From positions 4,339,929-4,403,928 of the forward strand of contig NZ_CP007203.1 of assembly GCF_000340565.2 (NCBI RefSeq): a stretch of 64,000 nt of DNA, given 5' to 3'. A program made the translations under genes and the position numbers. Each line of letters begins with the position of its first letter. Position 1 is the first letter of the stretch. This document shows positions 46,091-56,600 of this stretch, piece by piece. The notes beneath the pieces were generated by a model. It was not told the origin of the DNA. It saw nothing but the letters and a program-made list of their open reading frames with translations, and did not search any database. This DNA is from Nodularia spumigena CCY9414. Its GTDB lineage: Bacteria > Cyanobacteriota > Cyanobacteriia > Cyanobacteriales > Nostocaceae.

Positions 46091-47112
46091 AAGAGCATGG
46101 GTTTAGTGGAAGTGATGAAACATTTTATCCCCCACGGACTACTCCCCAGAAGAAGCAGGGGCGCACCGGAGCACCGGAGCAAGGGGGAGTGAGAAATTAC
46201 TTTAAAACTTCCGGTTACTTAACAACCGTTCCTCTTCTCCCCTGCCCCCTACCCCCTGCCCCCGTTCCTCTTCTCCCCACTCCCCCTGTTTGTAGCCGTC
46301 ATTACCCCATACCCCTTTTACCTTTTGGTAATATCAGCTTGTAACTGGTATCACGCTCTTGATCAAAAATCACCATTGTTAAGTATAAGTTTGATTAAGT
46401 AGCACCTCTAATTTGAGTAGGTAAGCTAAGAATTAATTAACCACAGATAAACACAGATGAACACAGATAATTCTTTATGTATAGCAACCGCCAAGGTTGT
46501 TAGGACATGGCAAAAGCCTAAAACCCAGTCACAGCGAGTCTTTCACTTTTGACTTTTGACCCCTTCGGGGTTCGCCAGTTGCTCATGAGGGAAACCCCCT
46601 TGGCGTTAGCCTCTCCCTTTGGGAGAAGACCGCACTGGCTCACTTTTGACTTTTGACTTTTGCTATACCTAGAAGATTAGACAACGCTATGGATTCTTAC
46701 TTCTCATAAACTAACAACGGTAATGATTTATTGGGGCGGTGGTTCGGTATTGGGTTGAGAAAAGGGCATCTCGTTTGGGGGTTGATGTTTAATTGACCTT
46801 GACTCTAGCAATCGCTTGACAAAATTCAGCCGGGCAAAAGGCTTGTGTTGGCATCAGCATTTTCGTTAAGCTGGCAACCACAGATAAAAAATTAGGTCGG
46901 AATTGCTTATAAGCGTAATTTGAGATGTAGTCAAGAGTCAAAAGCTAAAATGGGGTGTTATTTGCATTTGTATAAGAGCAAATCTGGAGACTTTGAAAGC
47001 GTAGGTCAAGAGTCACAACTAAGTTGCTCTAGACTTAGAACTTTTTCACCTAGACATCCCATAGTGGCTTGATATGTTTTCAACCTCATACCCACTTAAA
47101 AAAAAGATAAAA
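46091..47112. other. 1-kb repeat-rich region between pilD and accD
   Basis: No gene. From left: G/C heptamers near 46145-46190 and 46230-46295 (CCCCTGC, CTTCTCC types), a CACAGATAAACACAGATGAA repeat near 46443, the TTTTGAC-bounded unit at 46543-46667, then about 400 AT-rich bases that should hold the accD promoter and 5' leader. Confidence 0.6.
46543..46667. repeat. Interspersed unit bounded by TTTTGAC heptamers
   Basis: TTTTGAC copies at 46543-46560 and 46641-46667 flank a GC-rich block with CCCCTTCGGGG, CCAGTTGCTCATGAGGG, CTCTCCCTTTGGGAG and CCGCACTGGCT. The block contains several short hairpins. It looks like a dispersed repeat that landed in a heptamer array. Confidence 0.75.
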
Positions 47113-48063
47113 ATGGCAAACAACGAAGAATCACGTGGTTTAAAGTCTCTGGTAGATTGGTTTGCAAATCGAAGGAAATCAGGATCTACCCACTTAGAAC
47201 CCCAAGAACGAGAAATTGCTGATGGACTGTGGCATAAGTGTCCCAAATGTGGGGTATTAACCTATACAAAAGACCTGAAAGCTAACCAGATGGTCTGCGT
47301 TGAATGTGGACATCATAATCGGGTGGATAGCGATGAGCGTATCCGCCAGTTGATAGATATCAATACCTGGAAACCCATAGATGAGCATCTGCGCCCCACA
47401 GATCCCCTGCAATTTCGCGATCGCAAACCCTATAGCGATCGCCTGCGGGAAATGGAAGATAAACTGGGTTTAGTAGACGCAGTTAAAACCGGTTTGGGTC
47501 AAATCAACGGTTTACCCATAGCCCTGGGCGTGATGGACTTCCGCTTTATGGGCGGTAGTATGGGTTCAGTGGTTGGTGAAAAACTTACCCGCTTAATTGA
47601 ACAAGCAACTCAACGACGCTATCCCGTAGTCATTATTTGTACCTCTGGTGGAGCGAGAATGCAAGAAGGAATGCTTTCCTTAATGCAGATGGCTAAAATC
47701 TCCGCAGCCTTAGAACGCCATCGTCAAGCCAAATTACTGTACATTCCCATCTTGACAAATCCCACCACAGGCGGCGTTACCGCTAGTTTTGCCATGTTGG
47801 GAGATATTATCATTGCAGAACCCAAAGCAACCATTGGTTTTGCAGGTCGGCGAGTGATTGAGCAAACCCTGCGCGAAAAACTACCAGAAGATTTCCAAAC
47901 CGCAGAAGATTTGTTAAAGCATGGATTTGTAGATGATATCGTATCCCGCACGCAATTAAAGAACACCCTAACCCAGCTAATTGCATTGCACCAACCTCTA
48001 CCAACTACACACCCTATGGTGCTGTGGGAAACCATGAGCTTAACTTCTACAGTCGCTGAATAG
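47113..48063 (+). CDS. accD: Acetyl-CoA carboxylase carboxyltransferase beta subunit
   Basis: 316 residues from ATG 47113 ([20 protein letters not shown]); an in-frame ATG 13 codons upstream is less like the family. The zinc finger is HKCPKCGVL...MVCVECGHH. The carboxyltransferase core has [36 protein letters not shown] and the [16 protein letters not shown] block. With AccA it transfers the carboxyl group from biotin to acetyl-CoA in fatty-acid synthesis. accA is not adjacent. Confidence 0.97.
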   Translation: MANNEESRGLKSLVDWFANRRKSGSTHLEPQEREIADGLWHKCPKCGVLTYTKDLKANQMVCVECGHHNRVDSDERIRQLIDINTWKPIDEHLRPTDPLQFRDRKPYSDRLREMEDKLGLVDAVKTGLGQINGLPIALGVMDFRFMGGSMGSVVGEKLTRLIEQATQRRYPVVIICTSGGARMQEGMLSLMQMAKISAALERHRQAKLLYIPILTNPTTGGVTASFAMLGDIIIAEPKATIGFAGRRVIEQTLREKLPEDFQTAEDLLKHGFVDDIVSRTQLKNTLTQLIALHQPLPTTHPMVLWETMSLTSTVAE

Positions 48064-48416
48064 AAGGGAGTAGGGAGTGGGGAGTAGGGAGTGGGGAATA
48101 GGAATTTTAGATTTTAGATTGAAGTTTAATCTAAAATACTCACGGCGCTAACGCGAATCCAAAATCCAAAATTGATTTACCCAGTCCCTAACCCCCCCCC
48201 TAAAAGATATAAAGCATAGGGTTAATTTAAGGCGAAATTATCGGAAAAACAGCCAATCAAACCATCAAATATCTTAATTTATCGGCGTTCATCGGCGTAC
48301 CCTTCAAGAAGCCAGCTACATCGGCGGTTAAATATTCTCAAATCAACCATCTGGATTTTCCCCTCAATTATTTTATTTAGGTGTATGATGATACTGGTTT
48401 TTGAATCAAATAACCT
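48064..48416. repeat. Heptamer and dispersed repeats between accD and the glycosyltransferase gene
   Basis: GGGAGTA/GGGAGTG units at 48067-48100 and TTTTAGATTTTAGATT at 48105-48120. Next comes AATCTAAAATACTCACGGCG, which resembles 53450-53475 near the TPR-CHAT gene. The rest (48180-48416) is unremarkable and should contain the glycosyltransferase promoter. Confidence 0.7.
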
Positions 48417-49826
48417 ATGCCAGCGAATTCCTGGCTCGAAGACGATTATTACGACGAGCTTGACCAACTTAACTCCCTATTATCCGACCCATCGGCAGAT
48501 GAGGAGGAGTCAGTGGTAGAGGTAGATCCCATGTCTCTGCCATCCCGGTTTCAAGGACGTAGACGCAAAGCTGCTCTGGTTTTAACTGTAGTTTGGAGCG
48601 GTACTATCGCTCTGCATTTAGCGTCTTGGGGTTCAATATTTATTCTCGGACTGACTACTCTCCTAGGATTTCACGCTTTAGTGGTGGTATTTGCTAGACC
48701 CAGGCGCTATAGCAAAGAAATGCAGGGAGATTTTCCCTCTGTATCTGTGTTAGTAGCAGCAAAAAACGAAGAAGCAGTTATCGGTAAATTAGTCAAGAAT
48801 CTTTGTAGTCTAGAATATCCAGATGGGCAGTTTGAAGTCTGGATAATTGACGATAACAGCACCGATCAGACACCGCAGTTATTAGCGGAACTAGCCCAAG
48901 AATATGACCAACTCAAGGTTCTCAGGCGTTCTCCAGAAGCTAGTGGCGGCAAATCAGGAGCTTTGAATCAGGTATTGCCATTGACTAAGGGCGAAATTGT
49001 CGCAGTGTTTGATGCTGATGCTCAAGTAGTACCAGACTTACTGCTACAGGTAGCACCTTTATTCCAACGCGAAAAGGTGGGGGCGGTGCAGGTGCGAAAA
49101 GCCATAGCCAACGCCAAGGAAAATTTTTGGACTCAGGGTCAAATGGCTGAAATGGCTTTAGATACCTGGTTTCAGCAGCAACGTGTCTCCATCGCTGGGA
49201 TTGGCGAACTGCGAGGTAATGGTCAATTTGTCCGGCGTACAGCCTTAGAAAGTTTTGGGGGATGGAATGAAGAAACCATCACCGATGATTTGGATATGAC
49301 TTTGCGCCTACATCTTGACAAATGGGACATTGAGTGTACATTATACCCAGCTGTACAGGAAGAAGGTGTGACAAATGCGATCGCTCTTTGGCATCAGCGC
49401 AGTCGTTGGGCAGAAGGCGGCTATCAGCGCTATTTAGATTACTGGGATCTCATCCTCCAAAACCGCATGGGCGCGCGGAAAACCTGGGATATGCTGATAT
49501 TTATGTTCACTATGTATATCCTCCCCACAGCCGCCGTTCCAGATATATTCATGGCGGTGGCTCGCCATCGTCTACCAATTTTAGGTCCGGTAACTACACT
49601 ATCAGTCGGTATGTCTGTTATTGGGATGTTTGCCGGACTTAAGCGCATACGCCAAGATCAGGAATTCAATATTTCTACATCTTTTGTATTATTGTTACAA
49701 ACCCTGCGTGGCTCTTTCTATATGTTGCACTGGTTGGTAGTCATGAGTGCTACCACTGCTCGGATGTCCGTCAGAGAAAAGCGCCTGAAATGGATTAAAA
49801 CAGTGCATTCAGGTAGCGGTGACTAA
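48417..49826 (+). CDS. Processive family-2 glycosyltransferase, membrane-bound
   Basis: 469 residues. An acidic N-terminal tail (1-50) is followed by two membrane segments (about 56-100). The GT2 domain has SVSVLVAAKNEEAVIGKLVK, WIIDDNSTDQTP, the DxD motif in VAVFDADAQV, the catalytic region ETITDDLDMTLRL, and the processive HQRSRW (QxxRW) motif. Three more membrane segments lie at the end. It probably polymerises an exopolysaccharide or glycolipid sugar; the polymer is not shown by context. Confidence 0.92.
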   Translation: MPANSWLEDDYYDELDQLNSLLSDPSADEEESVVEVDPMSLPSRFQGRRRKAALVLTVVWSGTIALHLASWGSIFILGLTTLLGFHALVVVFARPRRYSKEMQGDFPSVSVLVAAKNEEAVIGKLVKNLCSLEYPDGQFEVWIIDDNSTDQTPQLLAELAQEYDQLKVLRRSPEASGGKSGALNQVLPLTKGEIVAVFDADAQVVPDLLLQVAPLFQREKVGAVQVRKAIANAKENFWTQGQMAEMALDTWFQQQRVSIAGIGELRGNGQFVRRTALESFGGWNEETITDDLDMTLRLHLDKWDIECTLYPAVQEEGVTNAIALWHQRSRWAEGGYQRYLDYWDLILQNRMGARKTWDMLIFMFTMYILPTAAVPDIFMAVARHRLPILGPVTTLSVGMSVIGMFAGLKRIRQDQEFNISTSFVLLLQTLRGSFYMLHWLVVMSATTARMSVREKRLKWIKTVHSGSGD

Positions 49827-50155
49827 CCGACCTGCGGAAGTCAACAGTCAAAAGTCAAAAGTCAAAAATCTTAAAATTCCAAGTTCAGAATTTATTCTTA
49901 ATTTGGGATTTTTTTTTGGGAGAAAAACTCGGTTAATTCAAAATTTTTCTAGTTTTATTGCCATTTTACGTACTATAGTAATCCGCTTTGATTTTTGATA
50001 GCTTGCGTGGCGTAGCCATACTTACTTGCGTAGGTGGGGAGTGGTCCGTAGGGAGTGGTCCGTGGGAAACAGCTTTTTGAGTTGTAAGCGCAAAGCGCAG
50101 GCTACGCCAACAGAAATCAAATAGGAGTCCTATATTACACAATAAAAGTCAATGA
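49827..50155. other. Convergent intergenic region with repeats
   Basis: GTCAAAAGTCAAAAG heptamers at 49845-49866, then an AT-rich part. A GC-rich interspersed block at 50005-50115 includes two copies of GGGAGTGGTCCGT and a GGCTACGCCAAC piece. No gene. It separates the convergent glycosyltransferase and dnaX. Confidence 0.6.
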
Positions 50156-52108
50156 TTAATCATCATCAATTTCTGGTTCATCCAAACCCTCAGATGTAGC
50201 CATAGATTCAGGCGAATCAATTCCATCGTCTGTAAAGCGGATAACCTGCCCATTGAAGAAATCCGCTAGACGCTTGGCTGCAATTGTCACTTCATCAGTT
50301 TCCCAATCAGCCAGAGGCTTTTGCATTGTTCTTGGAGGCAGGGTTTGCACTCTACTTGCACCCGTCGTTGATTCGGTTTTTGCTGGGGTTGGTGTTGGTG
50401 CTGGTGCTGGTGCTGGTGTCGCTGGAGTCGTCGGTGCTAAAGTTTGAATTTGCTGATTATAGTTATTTGCTGGTGGTTGCTGAACGGGAGTAGGATTTTG
50501 TGGTTGAGGATTTGTTCTTGTTGATTTAGAAGTAGAAGAAGTTCCTTTTTCCAGATAAACCTGGATTTCGCGCTGAAAAATCTGTTGGAAAGCATCTGTA
50601 ATCACCGGCAGATCAGATTTAAGTGTGTCTAACCAAGCGCCTCTGACAGCAACACGAACCACGTTCCCGTTAAACTCTGTAATTTGACACATTTGACCCA
50701 GTAAAGCTTGCCGAGAAGGCATCTGAATATTCATACAGACTTGTTGCCAAACTTGAGTTAAGTCATACCCTGATTGTGTAGTAACTTCCTGTGGTGCTGG
50801 TTCACTATTTACAGGTGCTGGTGCTTGAGTCTGAGGTTCTGGTGTGGTTGGGGTTGGATAAACCGGATTGTGATTTGTCGGCTGAGGTGCAGATACTGGG
50901 TTAACCGTCTGATTGTGATTTGTTGGCTGAGGTGGTGCAGAAGCAACTGGGTAATAATTGGGAGCTACAGCAGGCGTATTTACTCGCTGAGGTATGCTTG
51001 CAGCTTGGGTTTGAATATTTGCACTCGGCAATAATCCTAGTAGTGTTACTTCCAACCATAAGCGGGGCTGGGTGGTATTTTTTATTTGCACTTCTGCTGT
51101 GCGTAGGTGTTGCTGTCCTTGCAAAATTGTACTCATATCGAGTTTTTGGGACAATTCAACCAACGCTGTCCAGGTTTGCTGAGTACAAGTAACTAAATCT
51201 TGACGATTAGATGCAGTTTGTGCTATTAGCAAATCTCTGTATAAAGCGGCGAGATTTTGCAGAATAATTAGCGGTTCCCGTCCACTATCGAGAATTTTCC
51301 GGCTACAATCTAAAACTCCTTCGGCTCGATTTTGTGCGATCGCATTCAATAAGGCAATTAAGTCTTGTTCACTCACCGAACCGACCAAATCCCAAACTTT
51401 GTCAGGTGTCACTTCACCCACAGTCAAAGCTAATTGATCCAGTAAACTTTCTGCATCTCGCAATCCTCCCTGAGCAATTTGACCGATTAAGGTGACAGCA
51501 TCAGAAGTAATATTAATATTTTCTTTAGAGGCGATCGCACTTAAATGATTAACCATCGCCTCTAACTGAATACGTCTAAAATCAAATCTTTGGCAGCGTG
51601 AAATAATCGTTGGTAAGACTCGCTGCGGGTCTGTTGTCGCTAAAACAAAAACTACGTGCTTCGGTGGTTCTTCTAATGTCTTTAATAACGCATTGAATGC
51701 CGCCGTACTGAGCATATGGCATTCATCGACTACATAAACCTTGTAGCGACACTGTACAGGGGCAAACTGTGCCTTTTCAATTAACTCACGGATATTATCA
51801 ACACCAGTGTTACTGGCAGCATCAATTTCTATCACATCGAGGGAATAGCCCTTGGTGATGCCTTGACAAACATCACACACTCCACAGGGTTCAGCAGTGG
51901 GCTGGTCACTGTTGAGACAATTTAAAGATTTAGCGAGAATGCGGGCGCTAGAAGTCTTTCCCGTGCCTCTGGGGCCTGTGAATAAATAGGCTGGGGCAAT
52001 TTTAGCAGTGCGAATCGCGTTGGTGAGGGTAGTAGCGATCGCCTCTTGTCCCACCAGTTCAGCAAAACTCTTTGGGCGATACTTATGGTGGAGGGGTTCG
52101 TAAGACAT
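50156..52108 (-). CDS. dnaX: DNA polymerase III subunit gamma/tau
   Basis: 650 residues. The AAA+ clamp-loader core has Walker A GPRGTGKTSSARIL, a zinc module CLNSDQPTAEPCGVCDVC, DEx-box VVDECHMLSTAAFNALLKTL and sensor/SRC motif TIISRCQRFDF. From about 370 to 600 the tau part is a P/Q/T-rich linker interrupted by one folded segment (about 440-520). Several cyanobacterial dnaX genes carry inteins; none is present here, as the core is uninterrupted. It is divergent from the downstream repeat region. Confidence 0.96.
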   Translation of the reverse strand: MSYEPLHHKYRPKSFAELVGQEAIATTLTNAIRTAKIAPAYLFTGPRGTGKTSSARILAKSLNCLNSDQPTAEPCGVCDVCQGITKGYSLDVIEIDAASNTGVDNIRELIEKAQFAPVQCRYKVYVVDECHMLSTAAFNALLKTLEEPPKHVVFVLATTDPQRVLPTIISRCQRFDFRRIQLEAMVNHLSAIASKENINITSDAVTLIGQIAQGGLRDAESLLDQLALTVGEVTPDKVWDLVGSVSEQDLIALLNAIAQNRAEGVLDCSRKILDSGREPLIILQNLAALYRDLLIAQTASNRQDLVTCTQQTWTALVELSQKLDMSTILQGQQHLRTAEVQIKNTTQPRLWLEVTLLGLLPSANIQTQAASIPQRVNTPAVAPNYYPVASAPPQPTNHNQTVNPVSAPQPTNHNPVYPTPTTPEPQTQAPAPVNSEPAPQEVTTQSGYDLTQVWQQVCMNIQMPSRQALLGQMCQITEFNGNVVRVAVRGAWLDTLKSDLPVITDAFQQIFQREIQVYLEKGTSSTSKSTRTNPQPQNPTPVQQPPANNYNQQIQTLAPTTPATPAPAPAPTPTPAKTESTTGASRVQTLPPRTMQKPLADWETDEVTIAAKRLADFFNGQVIRFTDDGIDSPESMATSEGLDEPEIDDD

Positions 52109-52229
52109 GGATGGAAGACTTCAGTGCCTTTCTACTTTGGTTAGCAGCACCCAGTCGAGTTGGGGATGCAACTATTTTAAACTTTTGTACATGGGTTATG
52201 TATGTGTCATCAAAAAAAATGGGTCTGAA

Positions 52230-52630
52230 ACCCCATCCTTTCATGACGGCTTGACAATTGTTTTACTATCGCCTTGGGGTTGAGATACTCGGTGTGCTTT
52301 TGTATTGCACTCTCGGCAGGACAATTACTGCTTCAAGTTTTCCAACCCTGTACGCATAGTAAGTTGCTCTAAAAGAGCCTCCCTTTCGGGGTAATGTTAG
52401 CCTCGCCAAAGTTTTAAGAGCTTGTTAGGCTAGAAGCACTGTCTCAGTGACCTTAAGACTGTTTAACCACTAGCGATAGAGCGGAAGACTGGCTACGTAT
52501 CCTCCGGTATCGTGACTCAAAAAACATAGCACTTGAAGTGCTGAGGCTGGTCAGAACGGCTTGCTAGATTTCTCTTTCAAGCCTCATGCCTTTAGACTGA
52601 GGTTTCTGACACCCTAGAACAAACACAAGA
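52230..52630 (+). mobile_element. Decayed IS200/IS605-like element or structured RNA
   Basis: About 400 bases without a gene. A hairpin CCTCA-TGCCTTTAGAC-TGAGG lies near its right end (52585-52605), with the same CTTTAG-containing loop as the hairpins of the 14661-15042 element. Inside are stems such as AGCACTTGAAGTGCT and CACTGTCTCAGTG. The left border near 52230 is uncertain. It could instead be an unrecognised structured RNA in the dnaX upstream region. Confidence 0.4.
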
Positions 52631-52677
52631 CTTCCAGTCTACACATTTTAGTCAACAATACTCAATGGTGCAGAACA

Positions 52678-53361
52678 ATGCTCAGGCGGCTAATTCAATG
52701 GTTCAAACGTCTTTTTCGCAGCTTATTTGGAGGACAACCCACCTCTTCCAATATCCGGGATCATGTGCCAGACAAACCAGCACCCCCCCTAACCAACACT
52801 GATTTAGAATTTCTCTTCAACGAACTGCTAGAAGGGGTGCATCAGGCCAGAGGCAAAGATTGGGCGCAAAAGTGGCTAGATAATATTGAACATCGCGTTT
52901 CTACTCAACGCTGGGTAGAATGGTTACGGCGCTTTGGCGAAAGATTGCTAGCATCACCTACACCTAACAATGAATTAGCTGCTCGCTTCGTGCAACTGGG
53001 TAATCTGGGCCTTGGTCAAGTTGGAGATGTTGCTTATGAAATTGGAATGCAGGTGCTGACACGTAATCAAGGCGAACCAATATGGGAATATGACGGACCT
53101 GATGCAGTCAATACAACTTTACCTTCTCCAGACAATGACCCAGTAGAAGAAAAAGTCAGTCAGGAAGAAAATTCGCCCACCGAGGGAGCAACCCAAACTG
53201 TTACCCTAGATCAGCTGTTGATTATGTTGCAGCAGGATCAGAATTTACGCCAGCAAATTGCCCAGCAACTGTCAATTGAGACAGATGATCCACAACTGAT
53301 TGTCCAGGAACTAATCAATCAATATAATGCTCCCAGTCAATCAAATACAGATCAGACTTAA
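52678..53361 (+). CDS. Companion protein sharing the N-terminal domain of the TPR-CHAT protein
   Basis: 227 residues. A basic amphipathic start (LRRLIQWFKRLFRSLFGG) suggests membrane or RNA contact. Residues about 38-140 match the N-terminal domain of the next gene position by position: LTNTDLEFLFNELLEGVHQA, then RWVEWLRRFGERLLASPTPN, then LGNLGLGQVGDVAYEIG. The rest is acidic linker and a C-terminal helical part (TLDQLLIMLQQDQNLRQQIA). No enzyme motif. It is probably an adaptor or paralogue of the TPR-CHAT protein 290 bases downstream on the same strand. Confidence 0.75.
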   Translation: MLRRLIQWFKRLFRSLFGGQPTSSNIRDHVPDKPAPPLTNTDLEFLFNELLEGVHQARGKDWAQKWLDNIEHRVSTQRWVEWLRRFGERLLASPTPNNELAARFVQLGNLGLGQVGDVAYEIGMQVLTRNQGEPIWEYDGPDAVNTTLPSPDNDPVEEKVSQEENSPTEGATQTVTLDQLLIMLQQDQNLRQQIAQQLSIETDDPQLIVQELINQYNAPSQSNTDQT

Positions 53362-53400
53362 GCGGGTATTGGGAAACGAGGGAGATCAGGGCGTGGGAAG

Positions 53401-53510
53401 ACACAAATTTTAGATTTTAGATTTTAGATTTTAGATTTTGGAGAACTGTCATCTAAAATACTGGCGGCGCTTCGCAAATCCCCAATCCCCAATCCCCAAT
53501 CCCCAATCCT
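53401..53510. repeat. TTTTAGA and CCCCAAT heptamer arrays
   Basis: Five TTTTAGA-type units at 53407-53438, then ATCTAAAATACTGGCGGCGC and four CCCCAAT units at 53480-53508. They separate the companion gene from the TPR-CHAT gene. Confidence 0.9.
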
Positions 53511-53651
53511 GAAATAAAAAAGTTTTGTATATATTTTATAGCCAGATCCAAAAAAACCTGTTTAATTGCACTGGGTTTTACGTAATTACTGATTTTTGTT
53601 GACACAACGATCGCTACAATTTAGGAGAGACAAAATCCAAGAGTATGCCAG

Positions 53652-56600
53652 ATGCTCACGCAGCTATTGCAGTCGCTTAACAAATTTTTTAACAACCCCG
53701 TTGATCATCAGCAGAGTCGTTCTATTAAAGCTGCGAGGGGCTTGGAGGTGACACAACCCCTACCTGAGCTAACTAATGCGGATCTGGAGGTGTTATTTAC
53801 CCAGTTATTGGAAGGCGTACAGCAAGGACGAGGACAACAATGGGCTATCCAGTATCTCCAACGGATGGATGATCGCATCAGTGTTGATCGCTGGATAGAT
53901 TGGCTGCTGATATTTGCCGAAAAATTGCTTTTATCACCAGCGCCCAATTATCAGTTAGCAGAACAAATGATGCAATTAGGCGAACTGGGAATTGGTAAGG
54001 TTGGTGAACTGTCTTACGATATTGGTATCCGCTTGTTGACAGGAGAATTGGGCGAGCCTGAGACAGAAAGTGACACCACAACCTCAAAAATGTTAGATCA
54101 CACTCTAGACTCTCCAACACAGGAGTTGATACCTAATTTCAGCGAATCTTTATGGGAGTCGGAAAACCCAGAGTTTGAAACTACAGCAGCAATACCCGCA
54201 ATTGATTATCCTTCAGGAATATTGACTGAGAATACAGAATATGCAGTTGAAGCCGAGGAAAATATAGCACCATCCCTCGTCACAGCGCCTGAGCAAGATG
54301 TGATGGACAATTTCAGGGAAATGTTGGGGGAGTCGGAAGCACAAAAAACTGAGATTCCCAAATCAGAACCTGAAACAGCAATAGGAGCTTCTTTGGGGAG
54401 GTGGGATGAAAGTGCTAATTTAGTCCCACAGCTAGGGGCTAATCTTTCAACTTTGAACCCGCTCCCAGTTATTACTGCTGATCAACCTGATGTTCAAGCG
54501 CAAGATTGGTTTTATCAAGGTCTTCAGCAAGCCAAAACAGGTGATTTGCTCGGAGCGATCGCTTCTTATAATCAAGCTATAGAAATCAATCCTGATTCTT
54601 CGGAATATTGGTTTAATCACGGTTTAACTTTATTTCATTTAAAATATTTTGCCGATGCGATCGCCTCTTATGACCAAGCCATTGCACTCAAACCCCATCA
54701 CTACAAATCTTGGTATAATCGGGGTGCAACTTTAGGTGAGTTAGGACAATTTGAAGAAGCGATCGCCTGTTTTGATCAAGCCATCGCCATTGGTCCCCAG
54801 AATCCAGAAGCTTTCTCTAGCAAGGGTTTAGCCCTGTTTAAATTAGGACAAATTCCCGAAGCAATTGCCAATTATGACCAAGCCCTAAATTTAGAACCAC
54901 AAGACCCAGGAAACTGGTATTATAGAGGGTTAGCCTTGGCTGTTGAGCAATATGCAGAAGCGATCGCCTCTTACGACAAAGCCATTGAAATTCAACCAGA
55001 TTTTCATGAAGTTTGGATTGACCGGGGTGTAGTATTATTTAATTTAGGAAATTGGTCCCAAGCGATCGCCTCCTGGGATCAAGCACTTGCCACCCAACCA
55101 GATTTATACTTAGCTTGGTATAACCGGGGTATAGCCTTAGAAAACTTAGGACAAAGAGAACAAGCGATCGCCTCCTACCACAACGCCATAGCCATCAAGC
55201 CCGATTTTCACTTAGCTTGGTACAACCAAGCCGTAGCGCTGTTTTATTTAGAAAGATTTGCCGATGCGATCGTTTCCTACGACAAAGCCTTAGAAATTAA
55301 ACTTGACTATTGGGAAGCGTGGATTAGTCGAGGAACTGCTGCTAGCCATTTAGTTACCCCCACAACATTAAATTCTTTAACCAGCATCACCACACAAAAT
55401 CCTGCCTTGCAGCAGAGCGGCTATGAGGGTAAACTAGCAAGTCTAGAAGAAGGCTTGAAACATATTCACCCAGATACCCACCCAGAAGGTTGGGGTAGAT
55501 TGCATCTAGCCAAAGGCAATACATACTACGATCTAGGAAAAAAATCTCCCACACCCCGTAATTATTGGTGTCAAGCCATAGCTGAATACAATCAAGCCCT
55601 ATTAACTCTCACAACAGCAGATTTTACCGAGTTGCATTTAGAAGTTTTGCAATCTCTGATTAAAACACATTTGGGAATAGGTCAAACAGCACAAGCAGAA
55701 GAATTACAGCAACGAGCCGCAGATTTACTAGCACAACTACTGACTGAATCAACTCGTTCTGATGACAGTAAAAAACAGCTAGCGCTCAAATTTGCCGGAA
55801 TTGGTCAATTAGAAGTTGATTTAGCCGTAGAATACGGCGACTTAGTAGAAGCCTGGGAAATGGCAGAACAGGGCAAAAATTCCTGTTTAACTTGGCTACT
55901 ATCCGATTGGCAGGAACAGATTTACTCACACTACTACAGTTCGGTTCAACAACTCCTCAATCCCCACACAGCCATAATTTATTGGCATATTAGCCCAGTA
56001 GCCTTACATACCTTCATCATTAAAGACCAAGCCCCATCACCCATTTTACTATTTACACCCATACAAGATGTCGGCACAATAGACTTAGAAGAAAACCCCC
56101 AACCTGCTGATGAACTTCCTCTACCCGAAGCTGTCAGACGCTTAATTGAATTTGAGAATTGGCTGGAAAATTGGCATCAAGAATACCAAGAATATCTTAG
56201 TGAACCCCAAGACCAACACAGCAAAAGCAATCATATTTGGCGAGTGGATATGGCAGAAAAGCTGTTACAACTGCAAAATATTCTCCAAATTTCCACAATT
56301 GCACAAGAACTCGAAGACATCACCCAACTAACATTAATTCCCCACCGCGACTTACATAGATTACCTCTCCATACTCTTTTTAATATTTCTTCGCCGTCCC
56401 ACAAAGAACTACCAAATAATTTTACTATTAGCTATTTGCCCAGTGTCCAAAAAGGTTTGTCTGTAAAAACTGAAAATATCTGGCAATTGCAACATCAAAT
56501 GTTGCTGAGTATCGAGTACCCCAACAGCACAAATGATTCCCCAGGAAAATTGGCACAATTAGAATCTGAAATTATTAGCCAGATGTTCCATAATCCTCAA

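Noticed and set aside
50253..51192. Plus-strand frames opposite dnaX
   Set aside because: They are antisense to the P/Q/T-rich tau linker, whose repetitive codons keep other frames open.
50156..52108. DnaX intein
   Set aside because: The ATPase core motifs are contiguous and correctly spaced, so no intein is present.
52230..52630. tmRNA, RNase P RNA or 6S RNA upstream of dnaX
   Set aside because: None of the conserved core sequences of these RNAs is visible, while the end hairpin matches that of another element in this window.
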